Source: an uncultured Psychrobacillus sp.
Lineage (GTDB): Bacteria; Bacillota; Bacilli; Bacillales_A; Planococcaceae
DNA length: 8,391 nt
NCBI GenBank assembly: GCA_934234185.1
Contig: CAKQHO010000131.1
Location: forward strand, 1 to 8,391
Direction: 5' to 3'
The notes below the pieces were generated by a model that saw nothing but the letters and a program-made list of their open reading frames with translations, was not told the DNA's origin and ran no database searches. Shown piece by piece: positions 1-6,363 of this stretch (positions are counted from its first letter, which is position 1; the number at the start of each line of letters is the position of its first letter). Made by a program: the position numbers and the translations under genes.

Positions 1-505
1 TGCCTTTCCAGACACTCGAAACAAAACCATAAAGAAATGGTTGCTCTACAAACATATTCCCAAAAATCCTCATCTCGCTTACGCTAATAGGCTCGCCTGT
101 ATATGAATCAAATGATGATATTGTTTCTGGCACTTCCGGCACTATATAAAGAGCAATCATTAAACTGATAAGAGATATACCAAAAATCATGAGAAACCCA
201 ATTATCATACTCATAAAAGCTTTTACTAAAATATATGTACGCAGCTTGGCTCGAGGGAGTATATATTTTACGTAGAACGTTTTCCGTTCAAAATACATAA
301 TCCAAGCTGTAGGAATTACACAAACGAGTGCGTAAAATAAGATGAAATATTCAAATCCTACCTCATAAGCTTGCAGTTGTTGTTCAATTTGATATCCTTT
401 ATATCTTGTTAATGTTGTCATACTAACAGCTACAATTGAAAGTAAGAATACAAGCCAAAATGGAAACTTCATTTTCTGCCATTCATTTTTTAATAAATTT
501 TTCAT
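1..505 (-). CDS. ABC-2-type transporter permease, partial (C-terminus outside window)
   Basis: This reading frame is open for 168 codons from ATG 503-505 to the window edge, so only the N-terminal part is present. The protein begins MKNLLKNEWQKMKFPFWLVF: a charged amphipathic start followed by a membrane helix (about residues 16-30). Two more hydrophobic stretches follow (about 50-70 and 95-121), with a basic loop between them (ERKTFYVKY). A short cytosolic Lys/Arg/Glu-rich N-terminus running straight into a helix is typical of ABC-2 exporter permeases such as those of antibiotic or bacteriocin efflux and of NatB. No family signature motif is visible, so the class is an inference from topology and context. 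A good ribosome site (AGGTGATG, 511-518) lies about 5 nt before the ATG. The gene sits downstream of a LytTR two-component operon but has its own promoter, and the two are separated by a terminator. A partner ATPase is not in the window and may lie further to the left. Confidence 0.6.
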   Translation of the reverse strand, partial: MKNLLKNEWQKMKFPFWLVFLLSIVAVSMTTLTRYKGYQIEQQLQAYEVGFEYFILFYALVCVIPTAWIMYFERKTFYVKYILPRAKLRTYILVKAFMSMIIGFLMIFGISLISLMIALYIVPEVPETISSFDSYTGEPISVSEMRIFGNMFVEQPFLYGFVSSVWKG

Positions 506-526
506 TTCCTCATCACCTCACAGCCC

Positions 527-555
527 ACTATAAATAAGTCATAATATGAAAACAA
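527..555 (-). promoter_or_regulatory. Candidate sigma-A promoter of the permease gene
   Basis: On the minus strand TTGTTT (550-555) and TATAGT (527-532) are separated by exactly 17 nt. Transcription would begin near 520, giving a leader of only about 15 nt before the ATG at 505, just enough for the ribosome site. The -35 box is imperfect, which fits a promoter that needs an activator. Two possible LytTR half-sites lie directly upstream, at 562-570 and 583-591. Confidence 0.5.
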
Positions 556-572
556 CCCTTACAGAACAAACA

Positions 573-616
573 AAGGTTTTACAGGAACGTAAACTTTTTC
601 ATTCCCGTAAAACCTT
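573..616 (-). terminator. Hairpin terminator after the histidine kinase gene
   Basis: Arms 573-582 and 607-616 (AAGGTTTTAC / GTAAAACCTT) pair perfectly. They continue after one mismatch with GGAA 584-587 / TTCC 602-605, leaving a loop of about 14 nt. The hairpin starts 4 nt after the kinase stop codon. Reading the minus strand, it is followed by a broken T tract (TTTGTTTGTTCTG). That makes it a plausible but not ideal intrinsic terminator, and some read-through into the permease is possible. Confidence 0.6.
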
Positions 617-619
617 CTT

Positions 620-1864
620 TCATGCCTTAAATAAAAGACCAATTGTTAACATATTCAACTCATTCTTTAATATAATTTTTGCATTATATTGTTTTGCAAT
701 TTGTTTCACATTATGCAAACCAAACCCTCGTTTACCATTTTTCGTTGAATAACCTAATTCAAACATTTTCTGCATTTGTTCATTTGTCATTTTCGGGGCT
801 GGATTGCTTAATTCTATCCGAAGATATTCTCCTTCCATCTCACCTAGTAATTTAATTGATTGACCGCTACTACATGCTTCTAATGCATTGTCTAGCAAGA
901 TCCCTAACAGTTCAACTAAGTCTACTTCTTCACAAGGTGATTTATACGAAGGGATATTAAAATGAATATTTAGATGGATCCCCATTTGTTCGGCACGTCG
1001 TAATTTAGCGTACAAGAAACCTGCTACAATCTTCTGATCCATCATTAACAATTGTTGCTGATTTGGCTGTAATTTCACATTTTCAGTGTACTTAGCTATT
1101 TGTTCTTTAGCCTCCTGTAAAGATTCTGCAGTTTCTAAAATACTTGTCATGGCAAGTAGCTTATTAGAAAACTCATGCTGTCTTGCCCGAACTTCCATAA
1201 CAAGTTCATCAATAATGGGTATATATTCTTCCGTAGCTTGCAAACGTATCATCATCGCTTGCTGCCGTTTTTGTGTATATATAAACAAGGTAAAGAAAAT
1301 ACATAACAATGCTGCAACTATCATCAAAATTTGTTTTACTCCACTTGGCATTCCATCCATATAAAATCCATAGGCAACCATGCTTCCAAAAAATACAATA
1401 TACAAAACAAACTGCTGTAAAATGGTCATCTTATCAAAATGCAAATGTCCAACAAATTTTGTGAAAACAAAATAGAAAGTTAAAGTAAAAATTAATCCGA
1501 GGACATGATTCCAAGTTTCCATAGCACCTAAAAGCTCTGTTAATAACACTGCCTGCATTTTTATGATGAGCCAAACAACTAAACTTAAAAATGTCATAGA
1601 TAAAATGGTTAAATGACTACGTTTAAACAAATAGCTATTTGCTAATAATGTCAAAATGCAAAACACGATAAAAGTTTCCACATAATTAAAAGGCAAAATT
1701 TGTAGATATTCTTCTGAAGAATACGACAAATTTTTATAATCATTTAAATAAATAAATCCTACTAACAAGATAATCCAAACTAAATGCCCTATTCGCCACC
1801 TTAACTGTTCTCTAAAAAACAAGCAAGTTAAAATCCATAAAGCCAATATATCAATCAACACCAT
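620..1864 (-). CDS. GHKL-type sensor histidine kinase (NatK/AgrC-like)
   Basis: The protein has 414 residues: a hydrophobic N-terminal half with six or seven predicted helices (roughly 5-16, 26-41, 60-80, 86-106, 118-137, 148-168, 178-197), then a cytoplasmic kinase half. The phospho-acceptor region reads RARQHEFSNKL, with His230 as the likely phosphorylated residue. The ATP-binding N box is LLDNALEA (323-330, Asn326) and the G box is GKRGFGLHNV (377-386). This is the architecture of kinases that pair with LytTR regulators (AgrC, NatK, CitA-like GHKL group). The extended membrane part, without an obvious extracellular domain, suggests it senses a small or membrane-borne signal. The ribosome site AAGGGTGAT overlaps the stop codon of the regulator gene, 13 bp upstream of the ATG, so the two are co-translated. 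The signal cannot be read from sequence. Confidence 0.9.
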   Translation of the reverse strand: MVLIDILALWILTCLFFREQLRWRIGHLVWIILLVGFIYLNDYKNLSYSSEEYLQILPFNYVETFIVFCILTLLANSYLFKRSHLTILSMTFLSLVVWLIIKMQAVLLTELLGAMETWNHVLGLIFTLTFYFVFTKFVGHLHFDKMTILQQFVLYIVFFGSMVAYGFYMDGMPSGVKQILMIVAALLCIFFTLFIYTQKRQQAMMIRLQATEEYIPIIDELVMEVRARQHEFSNKLLAMTSILETAESLQEAKEQIAKYTENVKLQPNQQQLLMMDQKIVAGFLYAKLRRAEQMGIHLNIHFNIPSYKSPCEEVDLVELLGILLDNALEACSSGQSIKLLGEMEGEYLRIELSNPAPKMTNEQMQKMFELGYSTKNGKRGFGLHNVKQIAKQYNAKIILKNELNMLTIGLLFKA

Positions 1865-1877
1865 CAGTGAATCACCC

Positions 1878-2585
1878 TTACTTCAATATGTCCTGAAACT
1901 TCAATCCAATTGGAATGTCCCCGTTCATACCACGGAGCTTCACCCTCTGACCAGCCCAATCCACCATCTCCACCTGATTCCGATTCACAATAAAGCTTTT
2001 ATGTACTTGGACAAAACGCACATCCACTAGCTCTAATACTCGCTTAAGTGAATAGTTTGAAATCATTACCTCCTCTAGCATTCCATCACGCTTCACGTGC
2101 AAACACAATTTCTTTCCAAACGACTCAATATAATATAAATCTCGCAAATAATATTCAAATAAAAAGCCCTTTTGTTCAATTTTCAGCGTAGCTTCATCTG
2201 GCGTATCGTTTGTATAATTCAAATAAGCAAATACTTCTTCCATTACTCGACAAAACTCTGCCTCTGTATATGGCTTGATTAAATAATAAAAGCATTTTAG
2301 CTCCCGATAAGCATACAGTTCCTCTGTTGCAATACCCGTTTCAAAAACAATTGGCGCAAACTGATAAGATGGCAACATGCGAATATGCTTTACTAAATCC
2401 GTCCCTTTAAAATCCACAAGCTGTATATCCACTATAAAAAAATCAATCTTTTTTTCACGCGTAATCTTTAATGCCTCAGTCGCACTATCCGTCATAAAAA
2501 TATGTATATTGGAATCCAACCGCTTTAGCATTGCCACTAAAAATTGTTGGACATTTGCATCATCCTCAACAACTAAAGCCTGCAT
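1878..2585 (-). CDS. LytTR family response regulator (NatR-like)
   Basis: The protein has 235 residues. The receiver domain (1-122) has the acidic pair Glu7-Asp8-Asp9, the phospho-acceptor Asp53 in FIVDIQL, Thr83 (FETG) and the conserved Lys104-Pro105. The C-terminal LytTR DNA-binding domain (about 135-235) contains the typical FVQVHKSFIVNRNQVE stretch (191-206). Such regulators bind pairs of 9-bp direct repeats about 12 bp apart, upstream of activated promoters. The gene is first in an operon with the kinase that follows, and a strong ribosome site (GAGGAGG, 2593-2599) precedes the ATG. Length and domain order match NatR, AgrA and similar regulators. The neighbouring membrane transporter gene makes a NatR-like role, control of an exporter, the best guess, but the exact orthology is not shown. 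Confidence 0.9.
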   Translation of the reverse strand: MQALVVEDDANVQQFLVAMLKRLDSNIHIFMTDSATEALKITREKKIDFFIVDIQLVDFKGTDLVKHIRMLPSYQFAPIVFETGIATEELYAYRELKCFYYLIKPYTEAEFCRVMEEVFAYLNYTNDTPDEATLKIEQKGFLFEYYLRDLYYIESFGKKLCLHVKRDGMLEEVMISNYSLKRVLELVDVRFVQVHKSFIVNRNQVEMVDWAGQRVKLRGMNGDIPIGLKFQDILK

Positions 2586-2902
2586 ACTGATTCCTCCTCA
2601 ATTAAATTGACCTATTATTTAACAATATATCACTTTGGCCTATTTAGGGTAAACAAAAGAAAGTATCTCGCTATAAAATGAAAAAGCTCACCAATCAAAA
2701 TGGTTACTGGGGATCTTTTGCTAACTTCATATTAACCCAAGCCATTTTTTCATAAAGTGTAATAAATCTAATTTAAGTTGAACAGAATAAAGCTTCTATT
2801 GCTTGTTTCTCGTCAATTCAAGTATATAAAAAAGTGTGATTTTGTGCTTTTTTTATGGTGAAATTGTTTGGATACCCCAACAAATATTATAGAACCGTAT
2901 AC
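2586..2902. other. Intergenic gap with regulator promoter and a possible gene relic
   Basis: This 317-bp gap separates the acetyltransferase gene from the regulator operon. It contains the regulator ribosome site and candidate promoter (2591-2653). An imperfect hairpin-like stretch with a minus-strand T tract lies at 2681-2718. At 2727-2817, two short overlapping minus-strand frames look like a frameshifted coding remnant. An A/T-rich imperfect inverted repeat lies at 2828-2853. No intact gene, RNA gene or clear terminator of the acetyltransferase gene was found. Confidence 0.4.
2624..2653 (-). promoter_or_regulatory. Candidate promoter of the regulator-kinase operon
   Basis: On the minus strand TTTACC (2648-2653) and TATATT (2624-2629) are 18 nt apart. 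Transcription would begin near 2617, about 30 nt upstream of the regulator ATG. Both boxes deviate from the sigma-A consensus, so the call is tentative, but no better pair is seen in this gap. Confidence 0.4.
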
Positions 2903-3349
2903 TTAGACATATTTTTCTGGTATGTACAACCGCATATAAAGATAACCTTCCTCTATATCGTCTGTTATTTCAAAACCTATGTTGCTCCAAAATTTTTGTG
3001 CGGTTTTATTTTCTAATTTAACTGGTAAGGAAATCCTACTAGCGTTGTATTCTTTCCACAAATATTCAACACAAAGCTTAGCCGCAGCTGATCCATAGCC
3101 CCTTTTTTGAAAACGGCTATCTATCATAAAATTTATGATTTGGGGGTTGTTTTCGCCAATATACATTAAAACATAACCCACCATCACGTTTTCGTCATAA
3201 ATTGCAAAGGGACGCGAGTCATCATAAAACACCCACGCTTCGGCTAAAGACCACGCTACAGAGTCTACAAAGTCCGAATTGGTATCAGCTGTATGCAAAT
3301 TTAAACATTCTTCATAATTGTCCTGATTAATTGTTCTTAACTCTACCAA
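2903..3349 (-). CDS. GNAT family N-acetyltransferase (BltD/SpeG-like)
   Basis: The 148-residue protein is full length for a single GNAT domain. Motif A, which binds the acetyl-CoA pyrophosphate, is RFQKRGYGSAA (79-89), preceded by the strand INFMID. Motif B is NKTAQKFWSNIGFE (114-127). The NFMID-RFQ-RGYG pattern is the one seen in spermidine/spermine acetyltransferases such as BltD, so a polyamine or other small amine is a reasonable substrate guess, not a proven one. The start is TTG (3347-3349): an in-frame TGA lies three codons upstream, the first internal ATG comes only at residue 56, and GGTGAT sits 5 nt before the TTG. It appears to be transcribed alone. Confidence 0.85.
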   Translation of the reverse strand: MVELRTINQDNYEECLNLHTADTNSDFVDSVAWSLAEAWVFYDDSRPFAIYDENVMVGYVLMYIGENNPQIINFMIDSRFQKRGYGSAAAKLCVEYLWKEYNASRISLPVKLENKTAQKFWSNIGFEITDDIEEGYLYMRLYIPEKYV

Positions 3350-3392
3350 TAAGTATCACCATCCATACATAGTCAAGGGGATTTAGTGTAAA

Positions 3393-3419
3393 TAATTCAA
3401 CTTTCGAAAAGTGGAATTA
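3393..3419. repeat. 12-bp inverted repeat upstream of the acetyltransferase gene
   Basis: Arms 3393-3404 and 3408-3419 pair with a single mismatch around a CGA centre (core ACTTTCGAAAAGT). It lies about 45 to 70 nt upstream of the TTG start. It could be an operator for a dimeric regulator or a leader hairpin. No T tract follows on either strand, so it is not a terminator. Confidence 0.4.
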
Positions 3420-3561
3420 GCAAATAAATCTTAATACAACCTGGAAATTCTATAATTTTAGTCATTACAGGAATGCTACCCCGATAGGTTAAGTGTACCA
3501 TTTCATAAACAAAACAATCTTGCAAAAAATCAAACATAGACTTTAACATAGCCTTTTATTT

Positions 3562-4101
3562 TTACATCATTTTTAATGACTTTAATCTTCTCCTTATCGT
3601 TAAGCCAATAAACGCTGCGGCAATGGCTTTTAGAAGATCAGGTATAACAAAAAGTAGTAATCCACTACGAAGCGCTGCATCCCATGACAAGTTTCCGATA
3701 AATTTTAGCCATACTGCTCCTACAATCAAGATAATTAAGGCACCCAAGCAGTTTGCTATAATGGCATGCAGCTTGCTGTACTTAAAAAATTGCAAATATG
3801 TGCTGATAAACAATGCTGCTGGAAGAAGTCCCATTAGATATCCCCCAGTGGGGCCCACCATTACAGCTGGTCCAGCTTTCATCCCAGCAAAAACTGGAAC
3901 ACCGACTAGCCCCATCGCTAAATATAAGAGTACTGCCAACATTGTATACCTTATTGGTAAAATTGTTCCTGTTAACATTACTGCTATAGTCAGTAAAGTA
4001 AAAGGAACCGGTGGAATATTAATCATAATTTGTGCTGATACGGCTATAATAGCTGCAAACATAGCCGCCACAATCATTTGCTTTAAATTAGTAGCTCCCA
4101 T
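3562..4101 (-). CDS. bioY: BioY, substrate-binding (S) component of the ECF biotin transporter
   Basis: BioY binds biotin in the membrane and imports it together with the energy-coupling ATPases and T protein (EcfA/EcfT or BioM/BioN). The protein has about six hydrophobic segments and the family signatures PPVPFTLLT, then GVPVFAGMKAGPAVMVGPTGGY, broken by one residue pattern typical of BioY, and a late FVIPDLLKA segment. Length is normal (about 180 residues). Two in-frame ATGs exist, 4105-4107 and 4099-4101. The GAGGAG site (4108-4113 region) is only about 2 nt from the first but 8 nt from the second, so the second is preferred, giving 179 residues. No bioM, bioN or biotin synthesis gene is nearby, so it presumably uses shared ECF modules. 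A BirA-type operator lies directly upstream, so it should be repressed when biotin is plentiful. Confidence 0.93.
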   Translation of the reverse strand: MGATNLKQMIVAAMFAAIIAVSAQIMINIPPVPFTLLTIAVMLTGTILPIRYTMLAVLLYLAMGLVGVPVFAGMKAGPAVMVGPTGGYLMGLLPAALFISTYLQFFKYSKLHAIIANCLGALIILIVGAVWLKFIGNLSWDAALRSGLLLFVIPDLLKAIAAAFIGLTIRRRLKSLKMM

Positions 4102-4118
4102 TATCATATCTCCTCAAG

Positions 4119-4154
4119 ATGTGTTAACTAAATATAATTATTAAGTTAACACAT
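4119..4154 (-). promoter_or_regulatory. BirA-type biotin operator of bioY
   Basis: A perfect 11-bp inverted repeat, ATGTGTTAACT (4119-4129) and AGTTAACACAT (4144-4154), flanks a 14-bp AT-rich centre. The two GTTAAC cores are 16 bp apart, the arrangement of the Bacillota BirA site (TTGTTAAC with spacing about 15, GTTAACAA). Biotinyl-AMP-bound BirA dimers bind such sites to repress biotin genes. A weak -10 (TATATT, minus strand, 4131-4136) lies in the centre, so a bound repressor would cover the promoter. No good -35 box is visible. The site ends 18 bp before the preferred bioY start. Confidence 0.88.
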
Positions 4155-4163
4155 ATTACACAT

Positions 4164-4197
4164 AAAAAAAAGACGAAATCATATAGAAATCGTCTTT
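4164..4197 (-). terminator. Intrinsic terminator of the AI-2E/PH/DUF1992 operon
   Basis: Arms AAAGACGA (minus strand, 4190-4197) and TCGTCTTT (4169-4176) form an 8-bp stem with a 13-nt loop. They are followed on the minus strand by an uninterrupted T run through 4164. The upstream arm shares its first base with the stop codon of the DUF1992 gene, so the transcript ends right after the coding region. It insulates bioY from this operon. Confidence 0.85.
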
Positions 4198-4583
4198 TAC
4201 CAGTATTGGATAGCATTTTCGATAGAGCTTAACCCTACCGGCCCCTTTTGTAAAGGGGGCGGACAAGCCTTGTTATAAGCGATAATTTTTTCATTTGCTT
4301 TCGTAATACGAAATTGTAGACCTTCCAACTGACCACTTTTTTTCAAGCTTGCTATTTCCTGAATTTCATCGCGGATTTCATGCTGGAGCTTAAGCCAGGG
4401 TGGTTTAAAACCAGCATCCTTCGCTATTTTTTGAAAGTGCTGAAAGACATCACCTGTAAGATAGTCGTCCGACAAGGGCTTTCCCTGTCCCTTTAAATTA
4501 TTCATTCCGCCAGTCTTTCCGTATTCCCTTAAAATATCACCCGTCAAATCATTTGTTGGTTGATTGTAAAAATGATCTTCCAT
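4197..4583 (-). CDS. DUF1992 / DnaJ-homologue C28-type domain protein
   Basis: The 128-residue soluble protein belongs to the DUF1992 family, which is often labelled DnaJ homologue subfamily C member 28 although it has no J domain. Family signatures are visible: NNLKGQGKPL (29-38), then KDAGFKPPWLKLQHEIRDEI (55-74), where the Gly-Phe-x-Pro-Pro-Trp core is characteristic, followed by a charged helical region (75-105). The molecular function is not established. It is the last gene of a three-gene minus-strand operon. The preceding gene ends 9 bp upstream and the ribosome site (GTGAGGG) overlaps that gene's stop, so expression is probably coupled. Confidence 0.85.
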   Translation of the reverse strand: MEDHFYNQPTNDLTGDILREYGKTGGMNNLKGQGKPLSDDYLTGDVFQHFQKIAKDAGFKPPWLKLQHEIRDEIQEIASLKKSGQLEGLQFRITKANEKIIAYNKACPPPLQKGPVGLSSIENAIQYW

Positions 4584-4592
4584 CTCTATCCC

Positions 4593-5048
4593 TCACTTCA
4601 CATAATGAATAGATGGTGCTTTTTCTAACAATACCTCCAAAAACTTTTCTTTCTCACTTGGGGAGATAATTACGCTACCTAGTGCCGCTTTTTTGTAATG
4701 AATTTCTATTGCATCTTTTGCGGATAAAATTCGATAACCTGCAAGCCATTGATTACTGTGATTAACCTTTGTTATATCCTCATAAGGAATTCTACTGCGG
4801 AACAAGCCCCCTTTTACGAAGAGATGGTCCTTCTCAAAAACATATCGGATACCTATGGAGGTCCAAAGTATCAGTCCAGCAGTAAGCACGAATATACCGA
4901 GACAAACGAGTATAGCTATCCAATCTGTTTGTTCCTCTCTCATAAATAACTCATAGATAATTGGCCAAAGCGTAGTGACAGCTATGAGACCAATAGCAAA
5001 GCCGAGCATTTTTTTGAATGTTCGGTCCATTTTTGATGTAAATACCAT
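4593..5048 (-). CDS. Two-helix membrane protein with bacterial PH-like domain (bPH_4/DUF1200-like)
   Basis: The 151-residue protein has two N-terminal membrane helices (about 12-35 and 43-64) followed by a small beta-rich cytosolic domain (about 66-145). The pattern RYVFEKDHLFVKGGLFRSRIPYEDI, with late VIISPSEKEKFLEVL, is typical of short bacterial PH-like domains of the DUF1200 (YyaB-like) group. Function is unknown. The ATG at 5046-5048 has a GAGGTG site 6 nt upstream. The start lies 11 bp after the stop codon of the AI-2E gene, so it belongs to the same operon. Both neighbours being membrane or conserved-unknown proteins gives no direct hint of substrate. Confidence 0.75.
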   Translation of the reverse strand: MVFTSKMDRTFKKMLGFAIGLIAVTTLWPIIYELFMREEQTDWIAILVCLGIFVLTAGLILWTSIGIRYVFEKDHLFVKGGLFRSRIPYEDITKVNHSNQWLAGYRILSAKDAIEIHYKKAALGSVIISPSEKEKFLEVLLEKAPSIHYVK

Positions 5049-5059
5049 TCATAACACCT

Positions 5060-6148
5060 CTATACTGACTTGTTGGCGGTACCCTTTATTTCCTCACGGA
5101 TAGAATAGATATTCTTTAAAATTGCTTTAATAACTGCATAGGTTGGTACTGCCACAATGATTCCCATTAGACCAGCAATATTTCCAGCAGCAAGAATAAT
5201 TGTAATAACCGTAAGCGGATGGATATCTAATGATTTCCCCATCACATTCGGGGTGATAAAAGTACTTTCAATTTGCTGAGCTACTAGCATAACAATTGCC
5301 ACATAAATCGCTAGCTTAGGCTCTTGTATTAATGCGATGATAATCGCAGGCACTAGTGAAATATATGGACCTAGAAACGGAATGACATTCATTAACATAC
5401 CAAACAACGCTAATAGCAGTGGATATTCCAGACCGATTATAGAGTAACCGATAAACAGCATGACTCCTACTAAAAAGCTAACAAATAATTGACCTTGAAT
5501 ATATGCTCTCAAGGTAGCATCAATATCTAATAGTGTCTTCGTAATCCAACGCTTCTTTTCACCCTTAAAAAATTGGGTAACAAATGGAATAAATTTTTCA
5601 TGGTCTTTTAGCATGTATACTAAGAAGAAAGGTACTAGTACAATTAGGAAAACTCCTTGAAAAACATTCTGTATAAATTTAATGAGGAATGAACCTGCTG
5701 AAACAGCTATTGTATCTATTTTTTCCGTAGCACCCTTAATTGTATCTTGAACAGATTCAGGCAGCTCCGTTATTCTATCCTTTTGATCAATTGTATAATT
5801 AATAAATTCTTCTACTTCTTCTACCATTCCTGGCGTATTTTTAGCGAATTTATTTACTTGATCCGTCACTGCAGGTCCTATAAGCGCATAAAAGCCCCAA
5901 CCGAGTAAACCAATTACCGCAAACACGGAAACTATACTTGCCCAACGAGGAAATTTTTTTGACTCTAACCATAGTTGCAATGGTTTAGTTAAATAAAATA
6001 GAACCCCGCCTAGCAATAAAGGCATAAAAATTGTCTGAGCAATAATTACAAATGGGGAAAATATACCTTTTACCTGCATAAACATATAAATAATTACTAA
6101 CGTTAATAATATGCCGATCCCGACCTGGAACCAAAGCTTCTTTGTCAA
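5060..6148 (-). CDS. AI-2E family transporter (UPF0118/YueF-like)
   Basis: The 362-residue polytopic membrane protein has two N-terminal helix pairs (about 7-55 and 68-92), a long charged extracytoplasmic-type segment (about 95-148), and a C-terminal block of five helices. The family signatures are YIQGQLFVSFLVG (216-228), NVIPFLGPYISLVPA (254-268) and the NVMGKSLDIHPL loop (301-312). The family is named for E. coli TqsA (AI-2 export), but Bacillota members are mostly linked to ion/proton antiport or unknown export, so AI-2 is not implied. Length matches YueF-type proteins. The start is TTG (6146-6148) because no in-frame ATG lies between the upstream stop and this codon. The ribosome site (AGAGGATG) is rather far, about 12 nt. 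First gene of a three-gene operon. Confidence 0.88.
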   Translation of the reverse strand: MTKKLWFQVGIGILLTLVIIYMFMQVKGIFSPFVIIAQTIFMPLLLGGVLFYLTKPLQLWLESKKFPRWASIVSVFAVIGLLGWGFYALIGPAVTDQVNKFAKNTPGMVEEVEEFINYTIDQKDRITELPESVQDTIKGATEKIDTIAVSAGSFLIKFIQNVFQGVFLIVLVPFFLVYMLKDHEKFIPFVTQFFKGEKKRWITKTLLDIDATLRAYIQGQLFVSFLVGVMLFIGYSIIGLEYPLLLALFGMLMNVIPFLGPYISLVPAIIIALIQEPKLAIYVAIVMLVAQQIESTFITPNVMGKSLDIHPLTVITIILAAGNIAGLMGIIVAVPTYAVIKAILKNIYSIREEIKGTANKSV

Positions 6149-6219
6149 AATACGTTCACATCCTCTAATTAAATCAACCTATCTAACAATACGTGAATCC
6201 TTCTTTCAAAGTTTCAACT

Positions 6220-6249
6220 ATTATAAACAATCTTACCATTTTTTGTCTA
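6220..6249 (-). promoter_or_regulatory. Promoter of the AI-2E/PH/DUF1992 operon
   Basis: On the minus strand a perfect TATAAT (6220-6225) lies 18 nt downstream of TAGACA (6244-6249). Transcription would begin near 6213, giving a leader of about 65 nt before the TTG start. This is the best sigma-A match in the window. Confidence 0.65.
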
Positions 6250-6344
6250 GACTGTTAAATCTTCTATTTTTTTATTTTTTATCTTTAGCAAGTATCCGAC
6301 CATAAAATAAAGGGAATTCGTTTTTCAAAATAGAAGTAACAGAC

Positions 6345-6363
6345 GAGGAGTGTGATGGAATAG
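6345..6363 (+). promoter_or_regulatory. Ribosome site and two-codon ORF abutting the DJ-1 gene start
   Basis: The strong site GAGGAG (6345-6350) is only 4 nt upstream of ATG 6355-6357, which reads ATG GAA TAG and stops at 6363, directly against the real ATG at 6364. For the real gene the spacing is 13 nt, longer than usual. Initiation may therefore occur at the mini-ORF with immediate re-initiation, or at 6364 with a long spacer. Confidence 0.4.

Noticed and set aside
546..752. Open plus-strand frame of 68 codons
   Set aside because: It crosses the kinase terminator and the antisense of the kinase 3' end, has no ribosome site, and encodes no recognisable protein.
2681..2718. Hairpin-like stretch with A and T flanks between the acetyltransferase and regulator genes, a candidate acetyltransferase terminator
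   Set aside because: Only short paired segments (AAAAG/CTTTT, ACCA/TGGT) with large unpaired parts; too imperfect to list as a terminator.
2828..2853. AAAAAAG / CTTTTTT inverted repeat on the plus strand
   Set aside because: The stem is almost all A-T and its inner part relies on G-U pairs. No plus-strand gene lies upstream that it could terminate.
3623..4144. Open plus-strand frame of 173 codons opposite bioY
   Set aside because: It is antisense to a clear bioY gene. Its composition mirrors the hydrophobic BioY codons and it runs into the BirA operator.
5060..6148. Naming the membrane protein an autoinducer-2 exporter
   Set aside because: The family label comes from one E. coli member. 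No luxS or quorum-sensing gene is nearby, so the substrate is left open.
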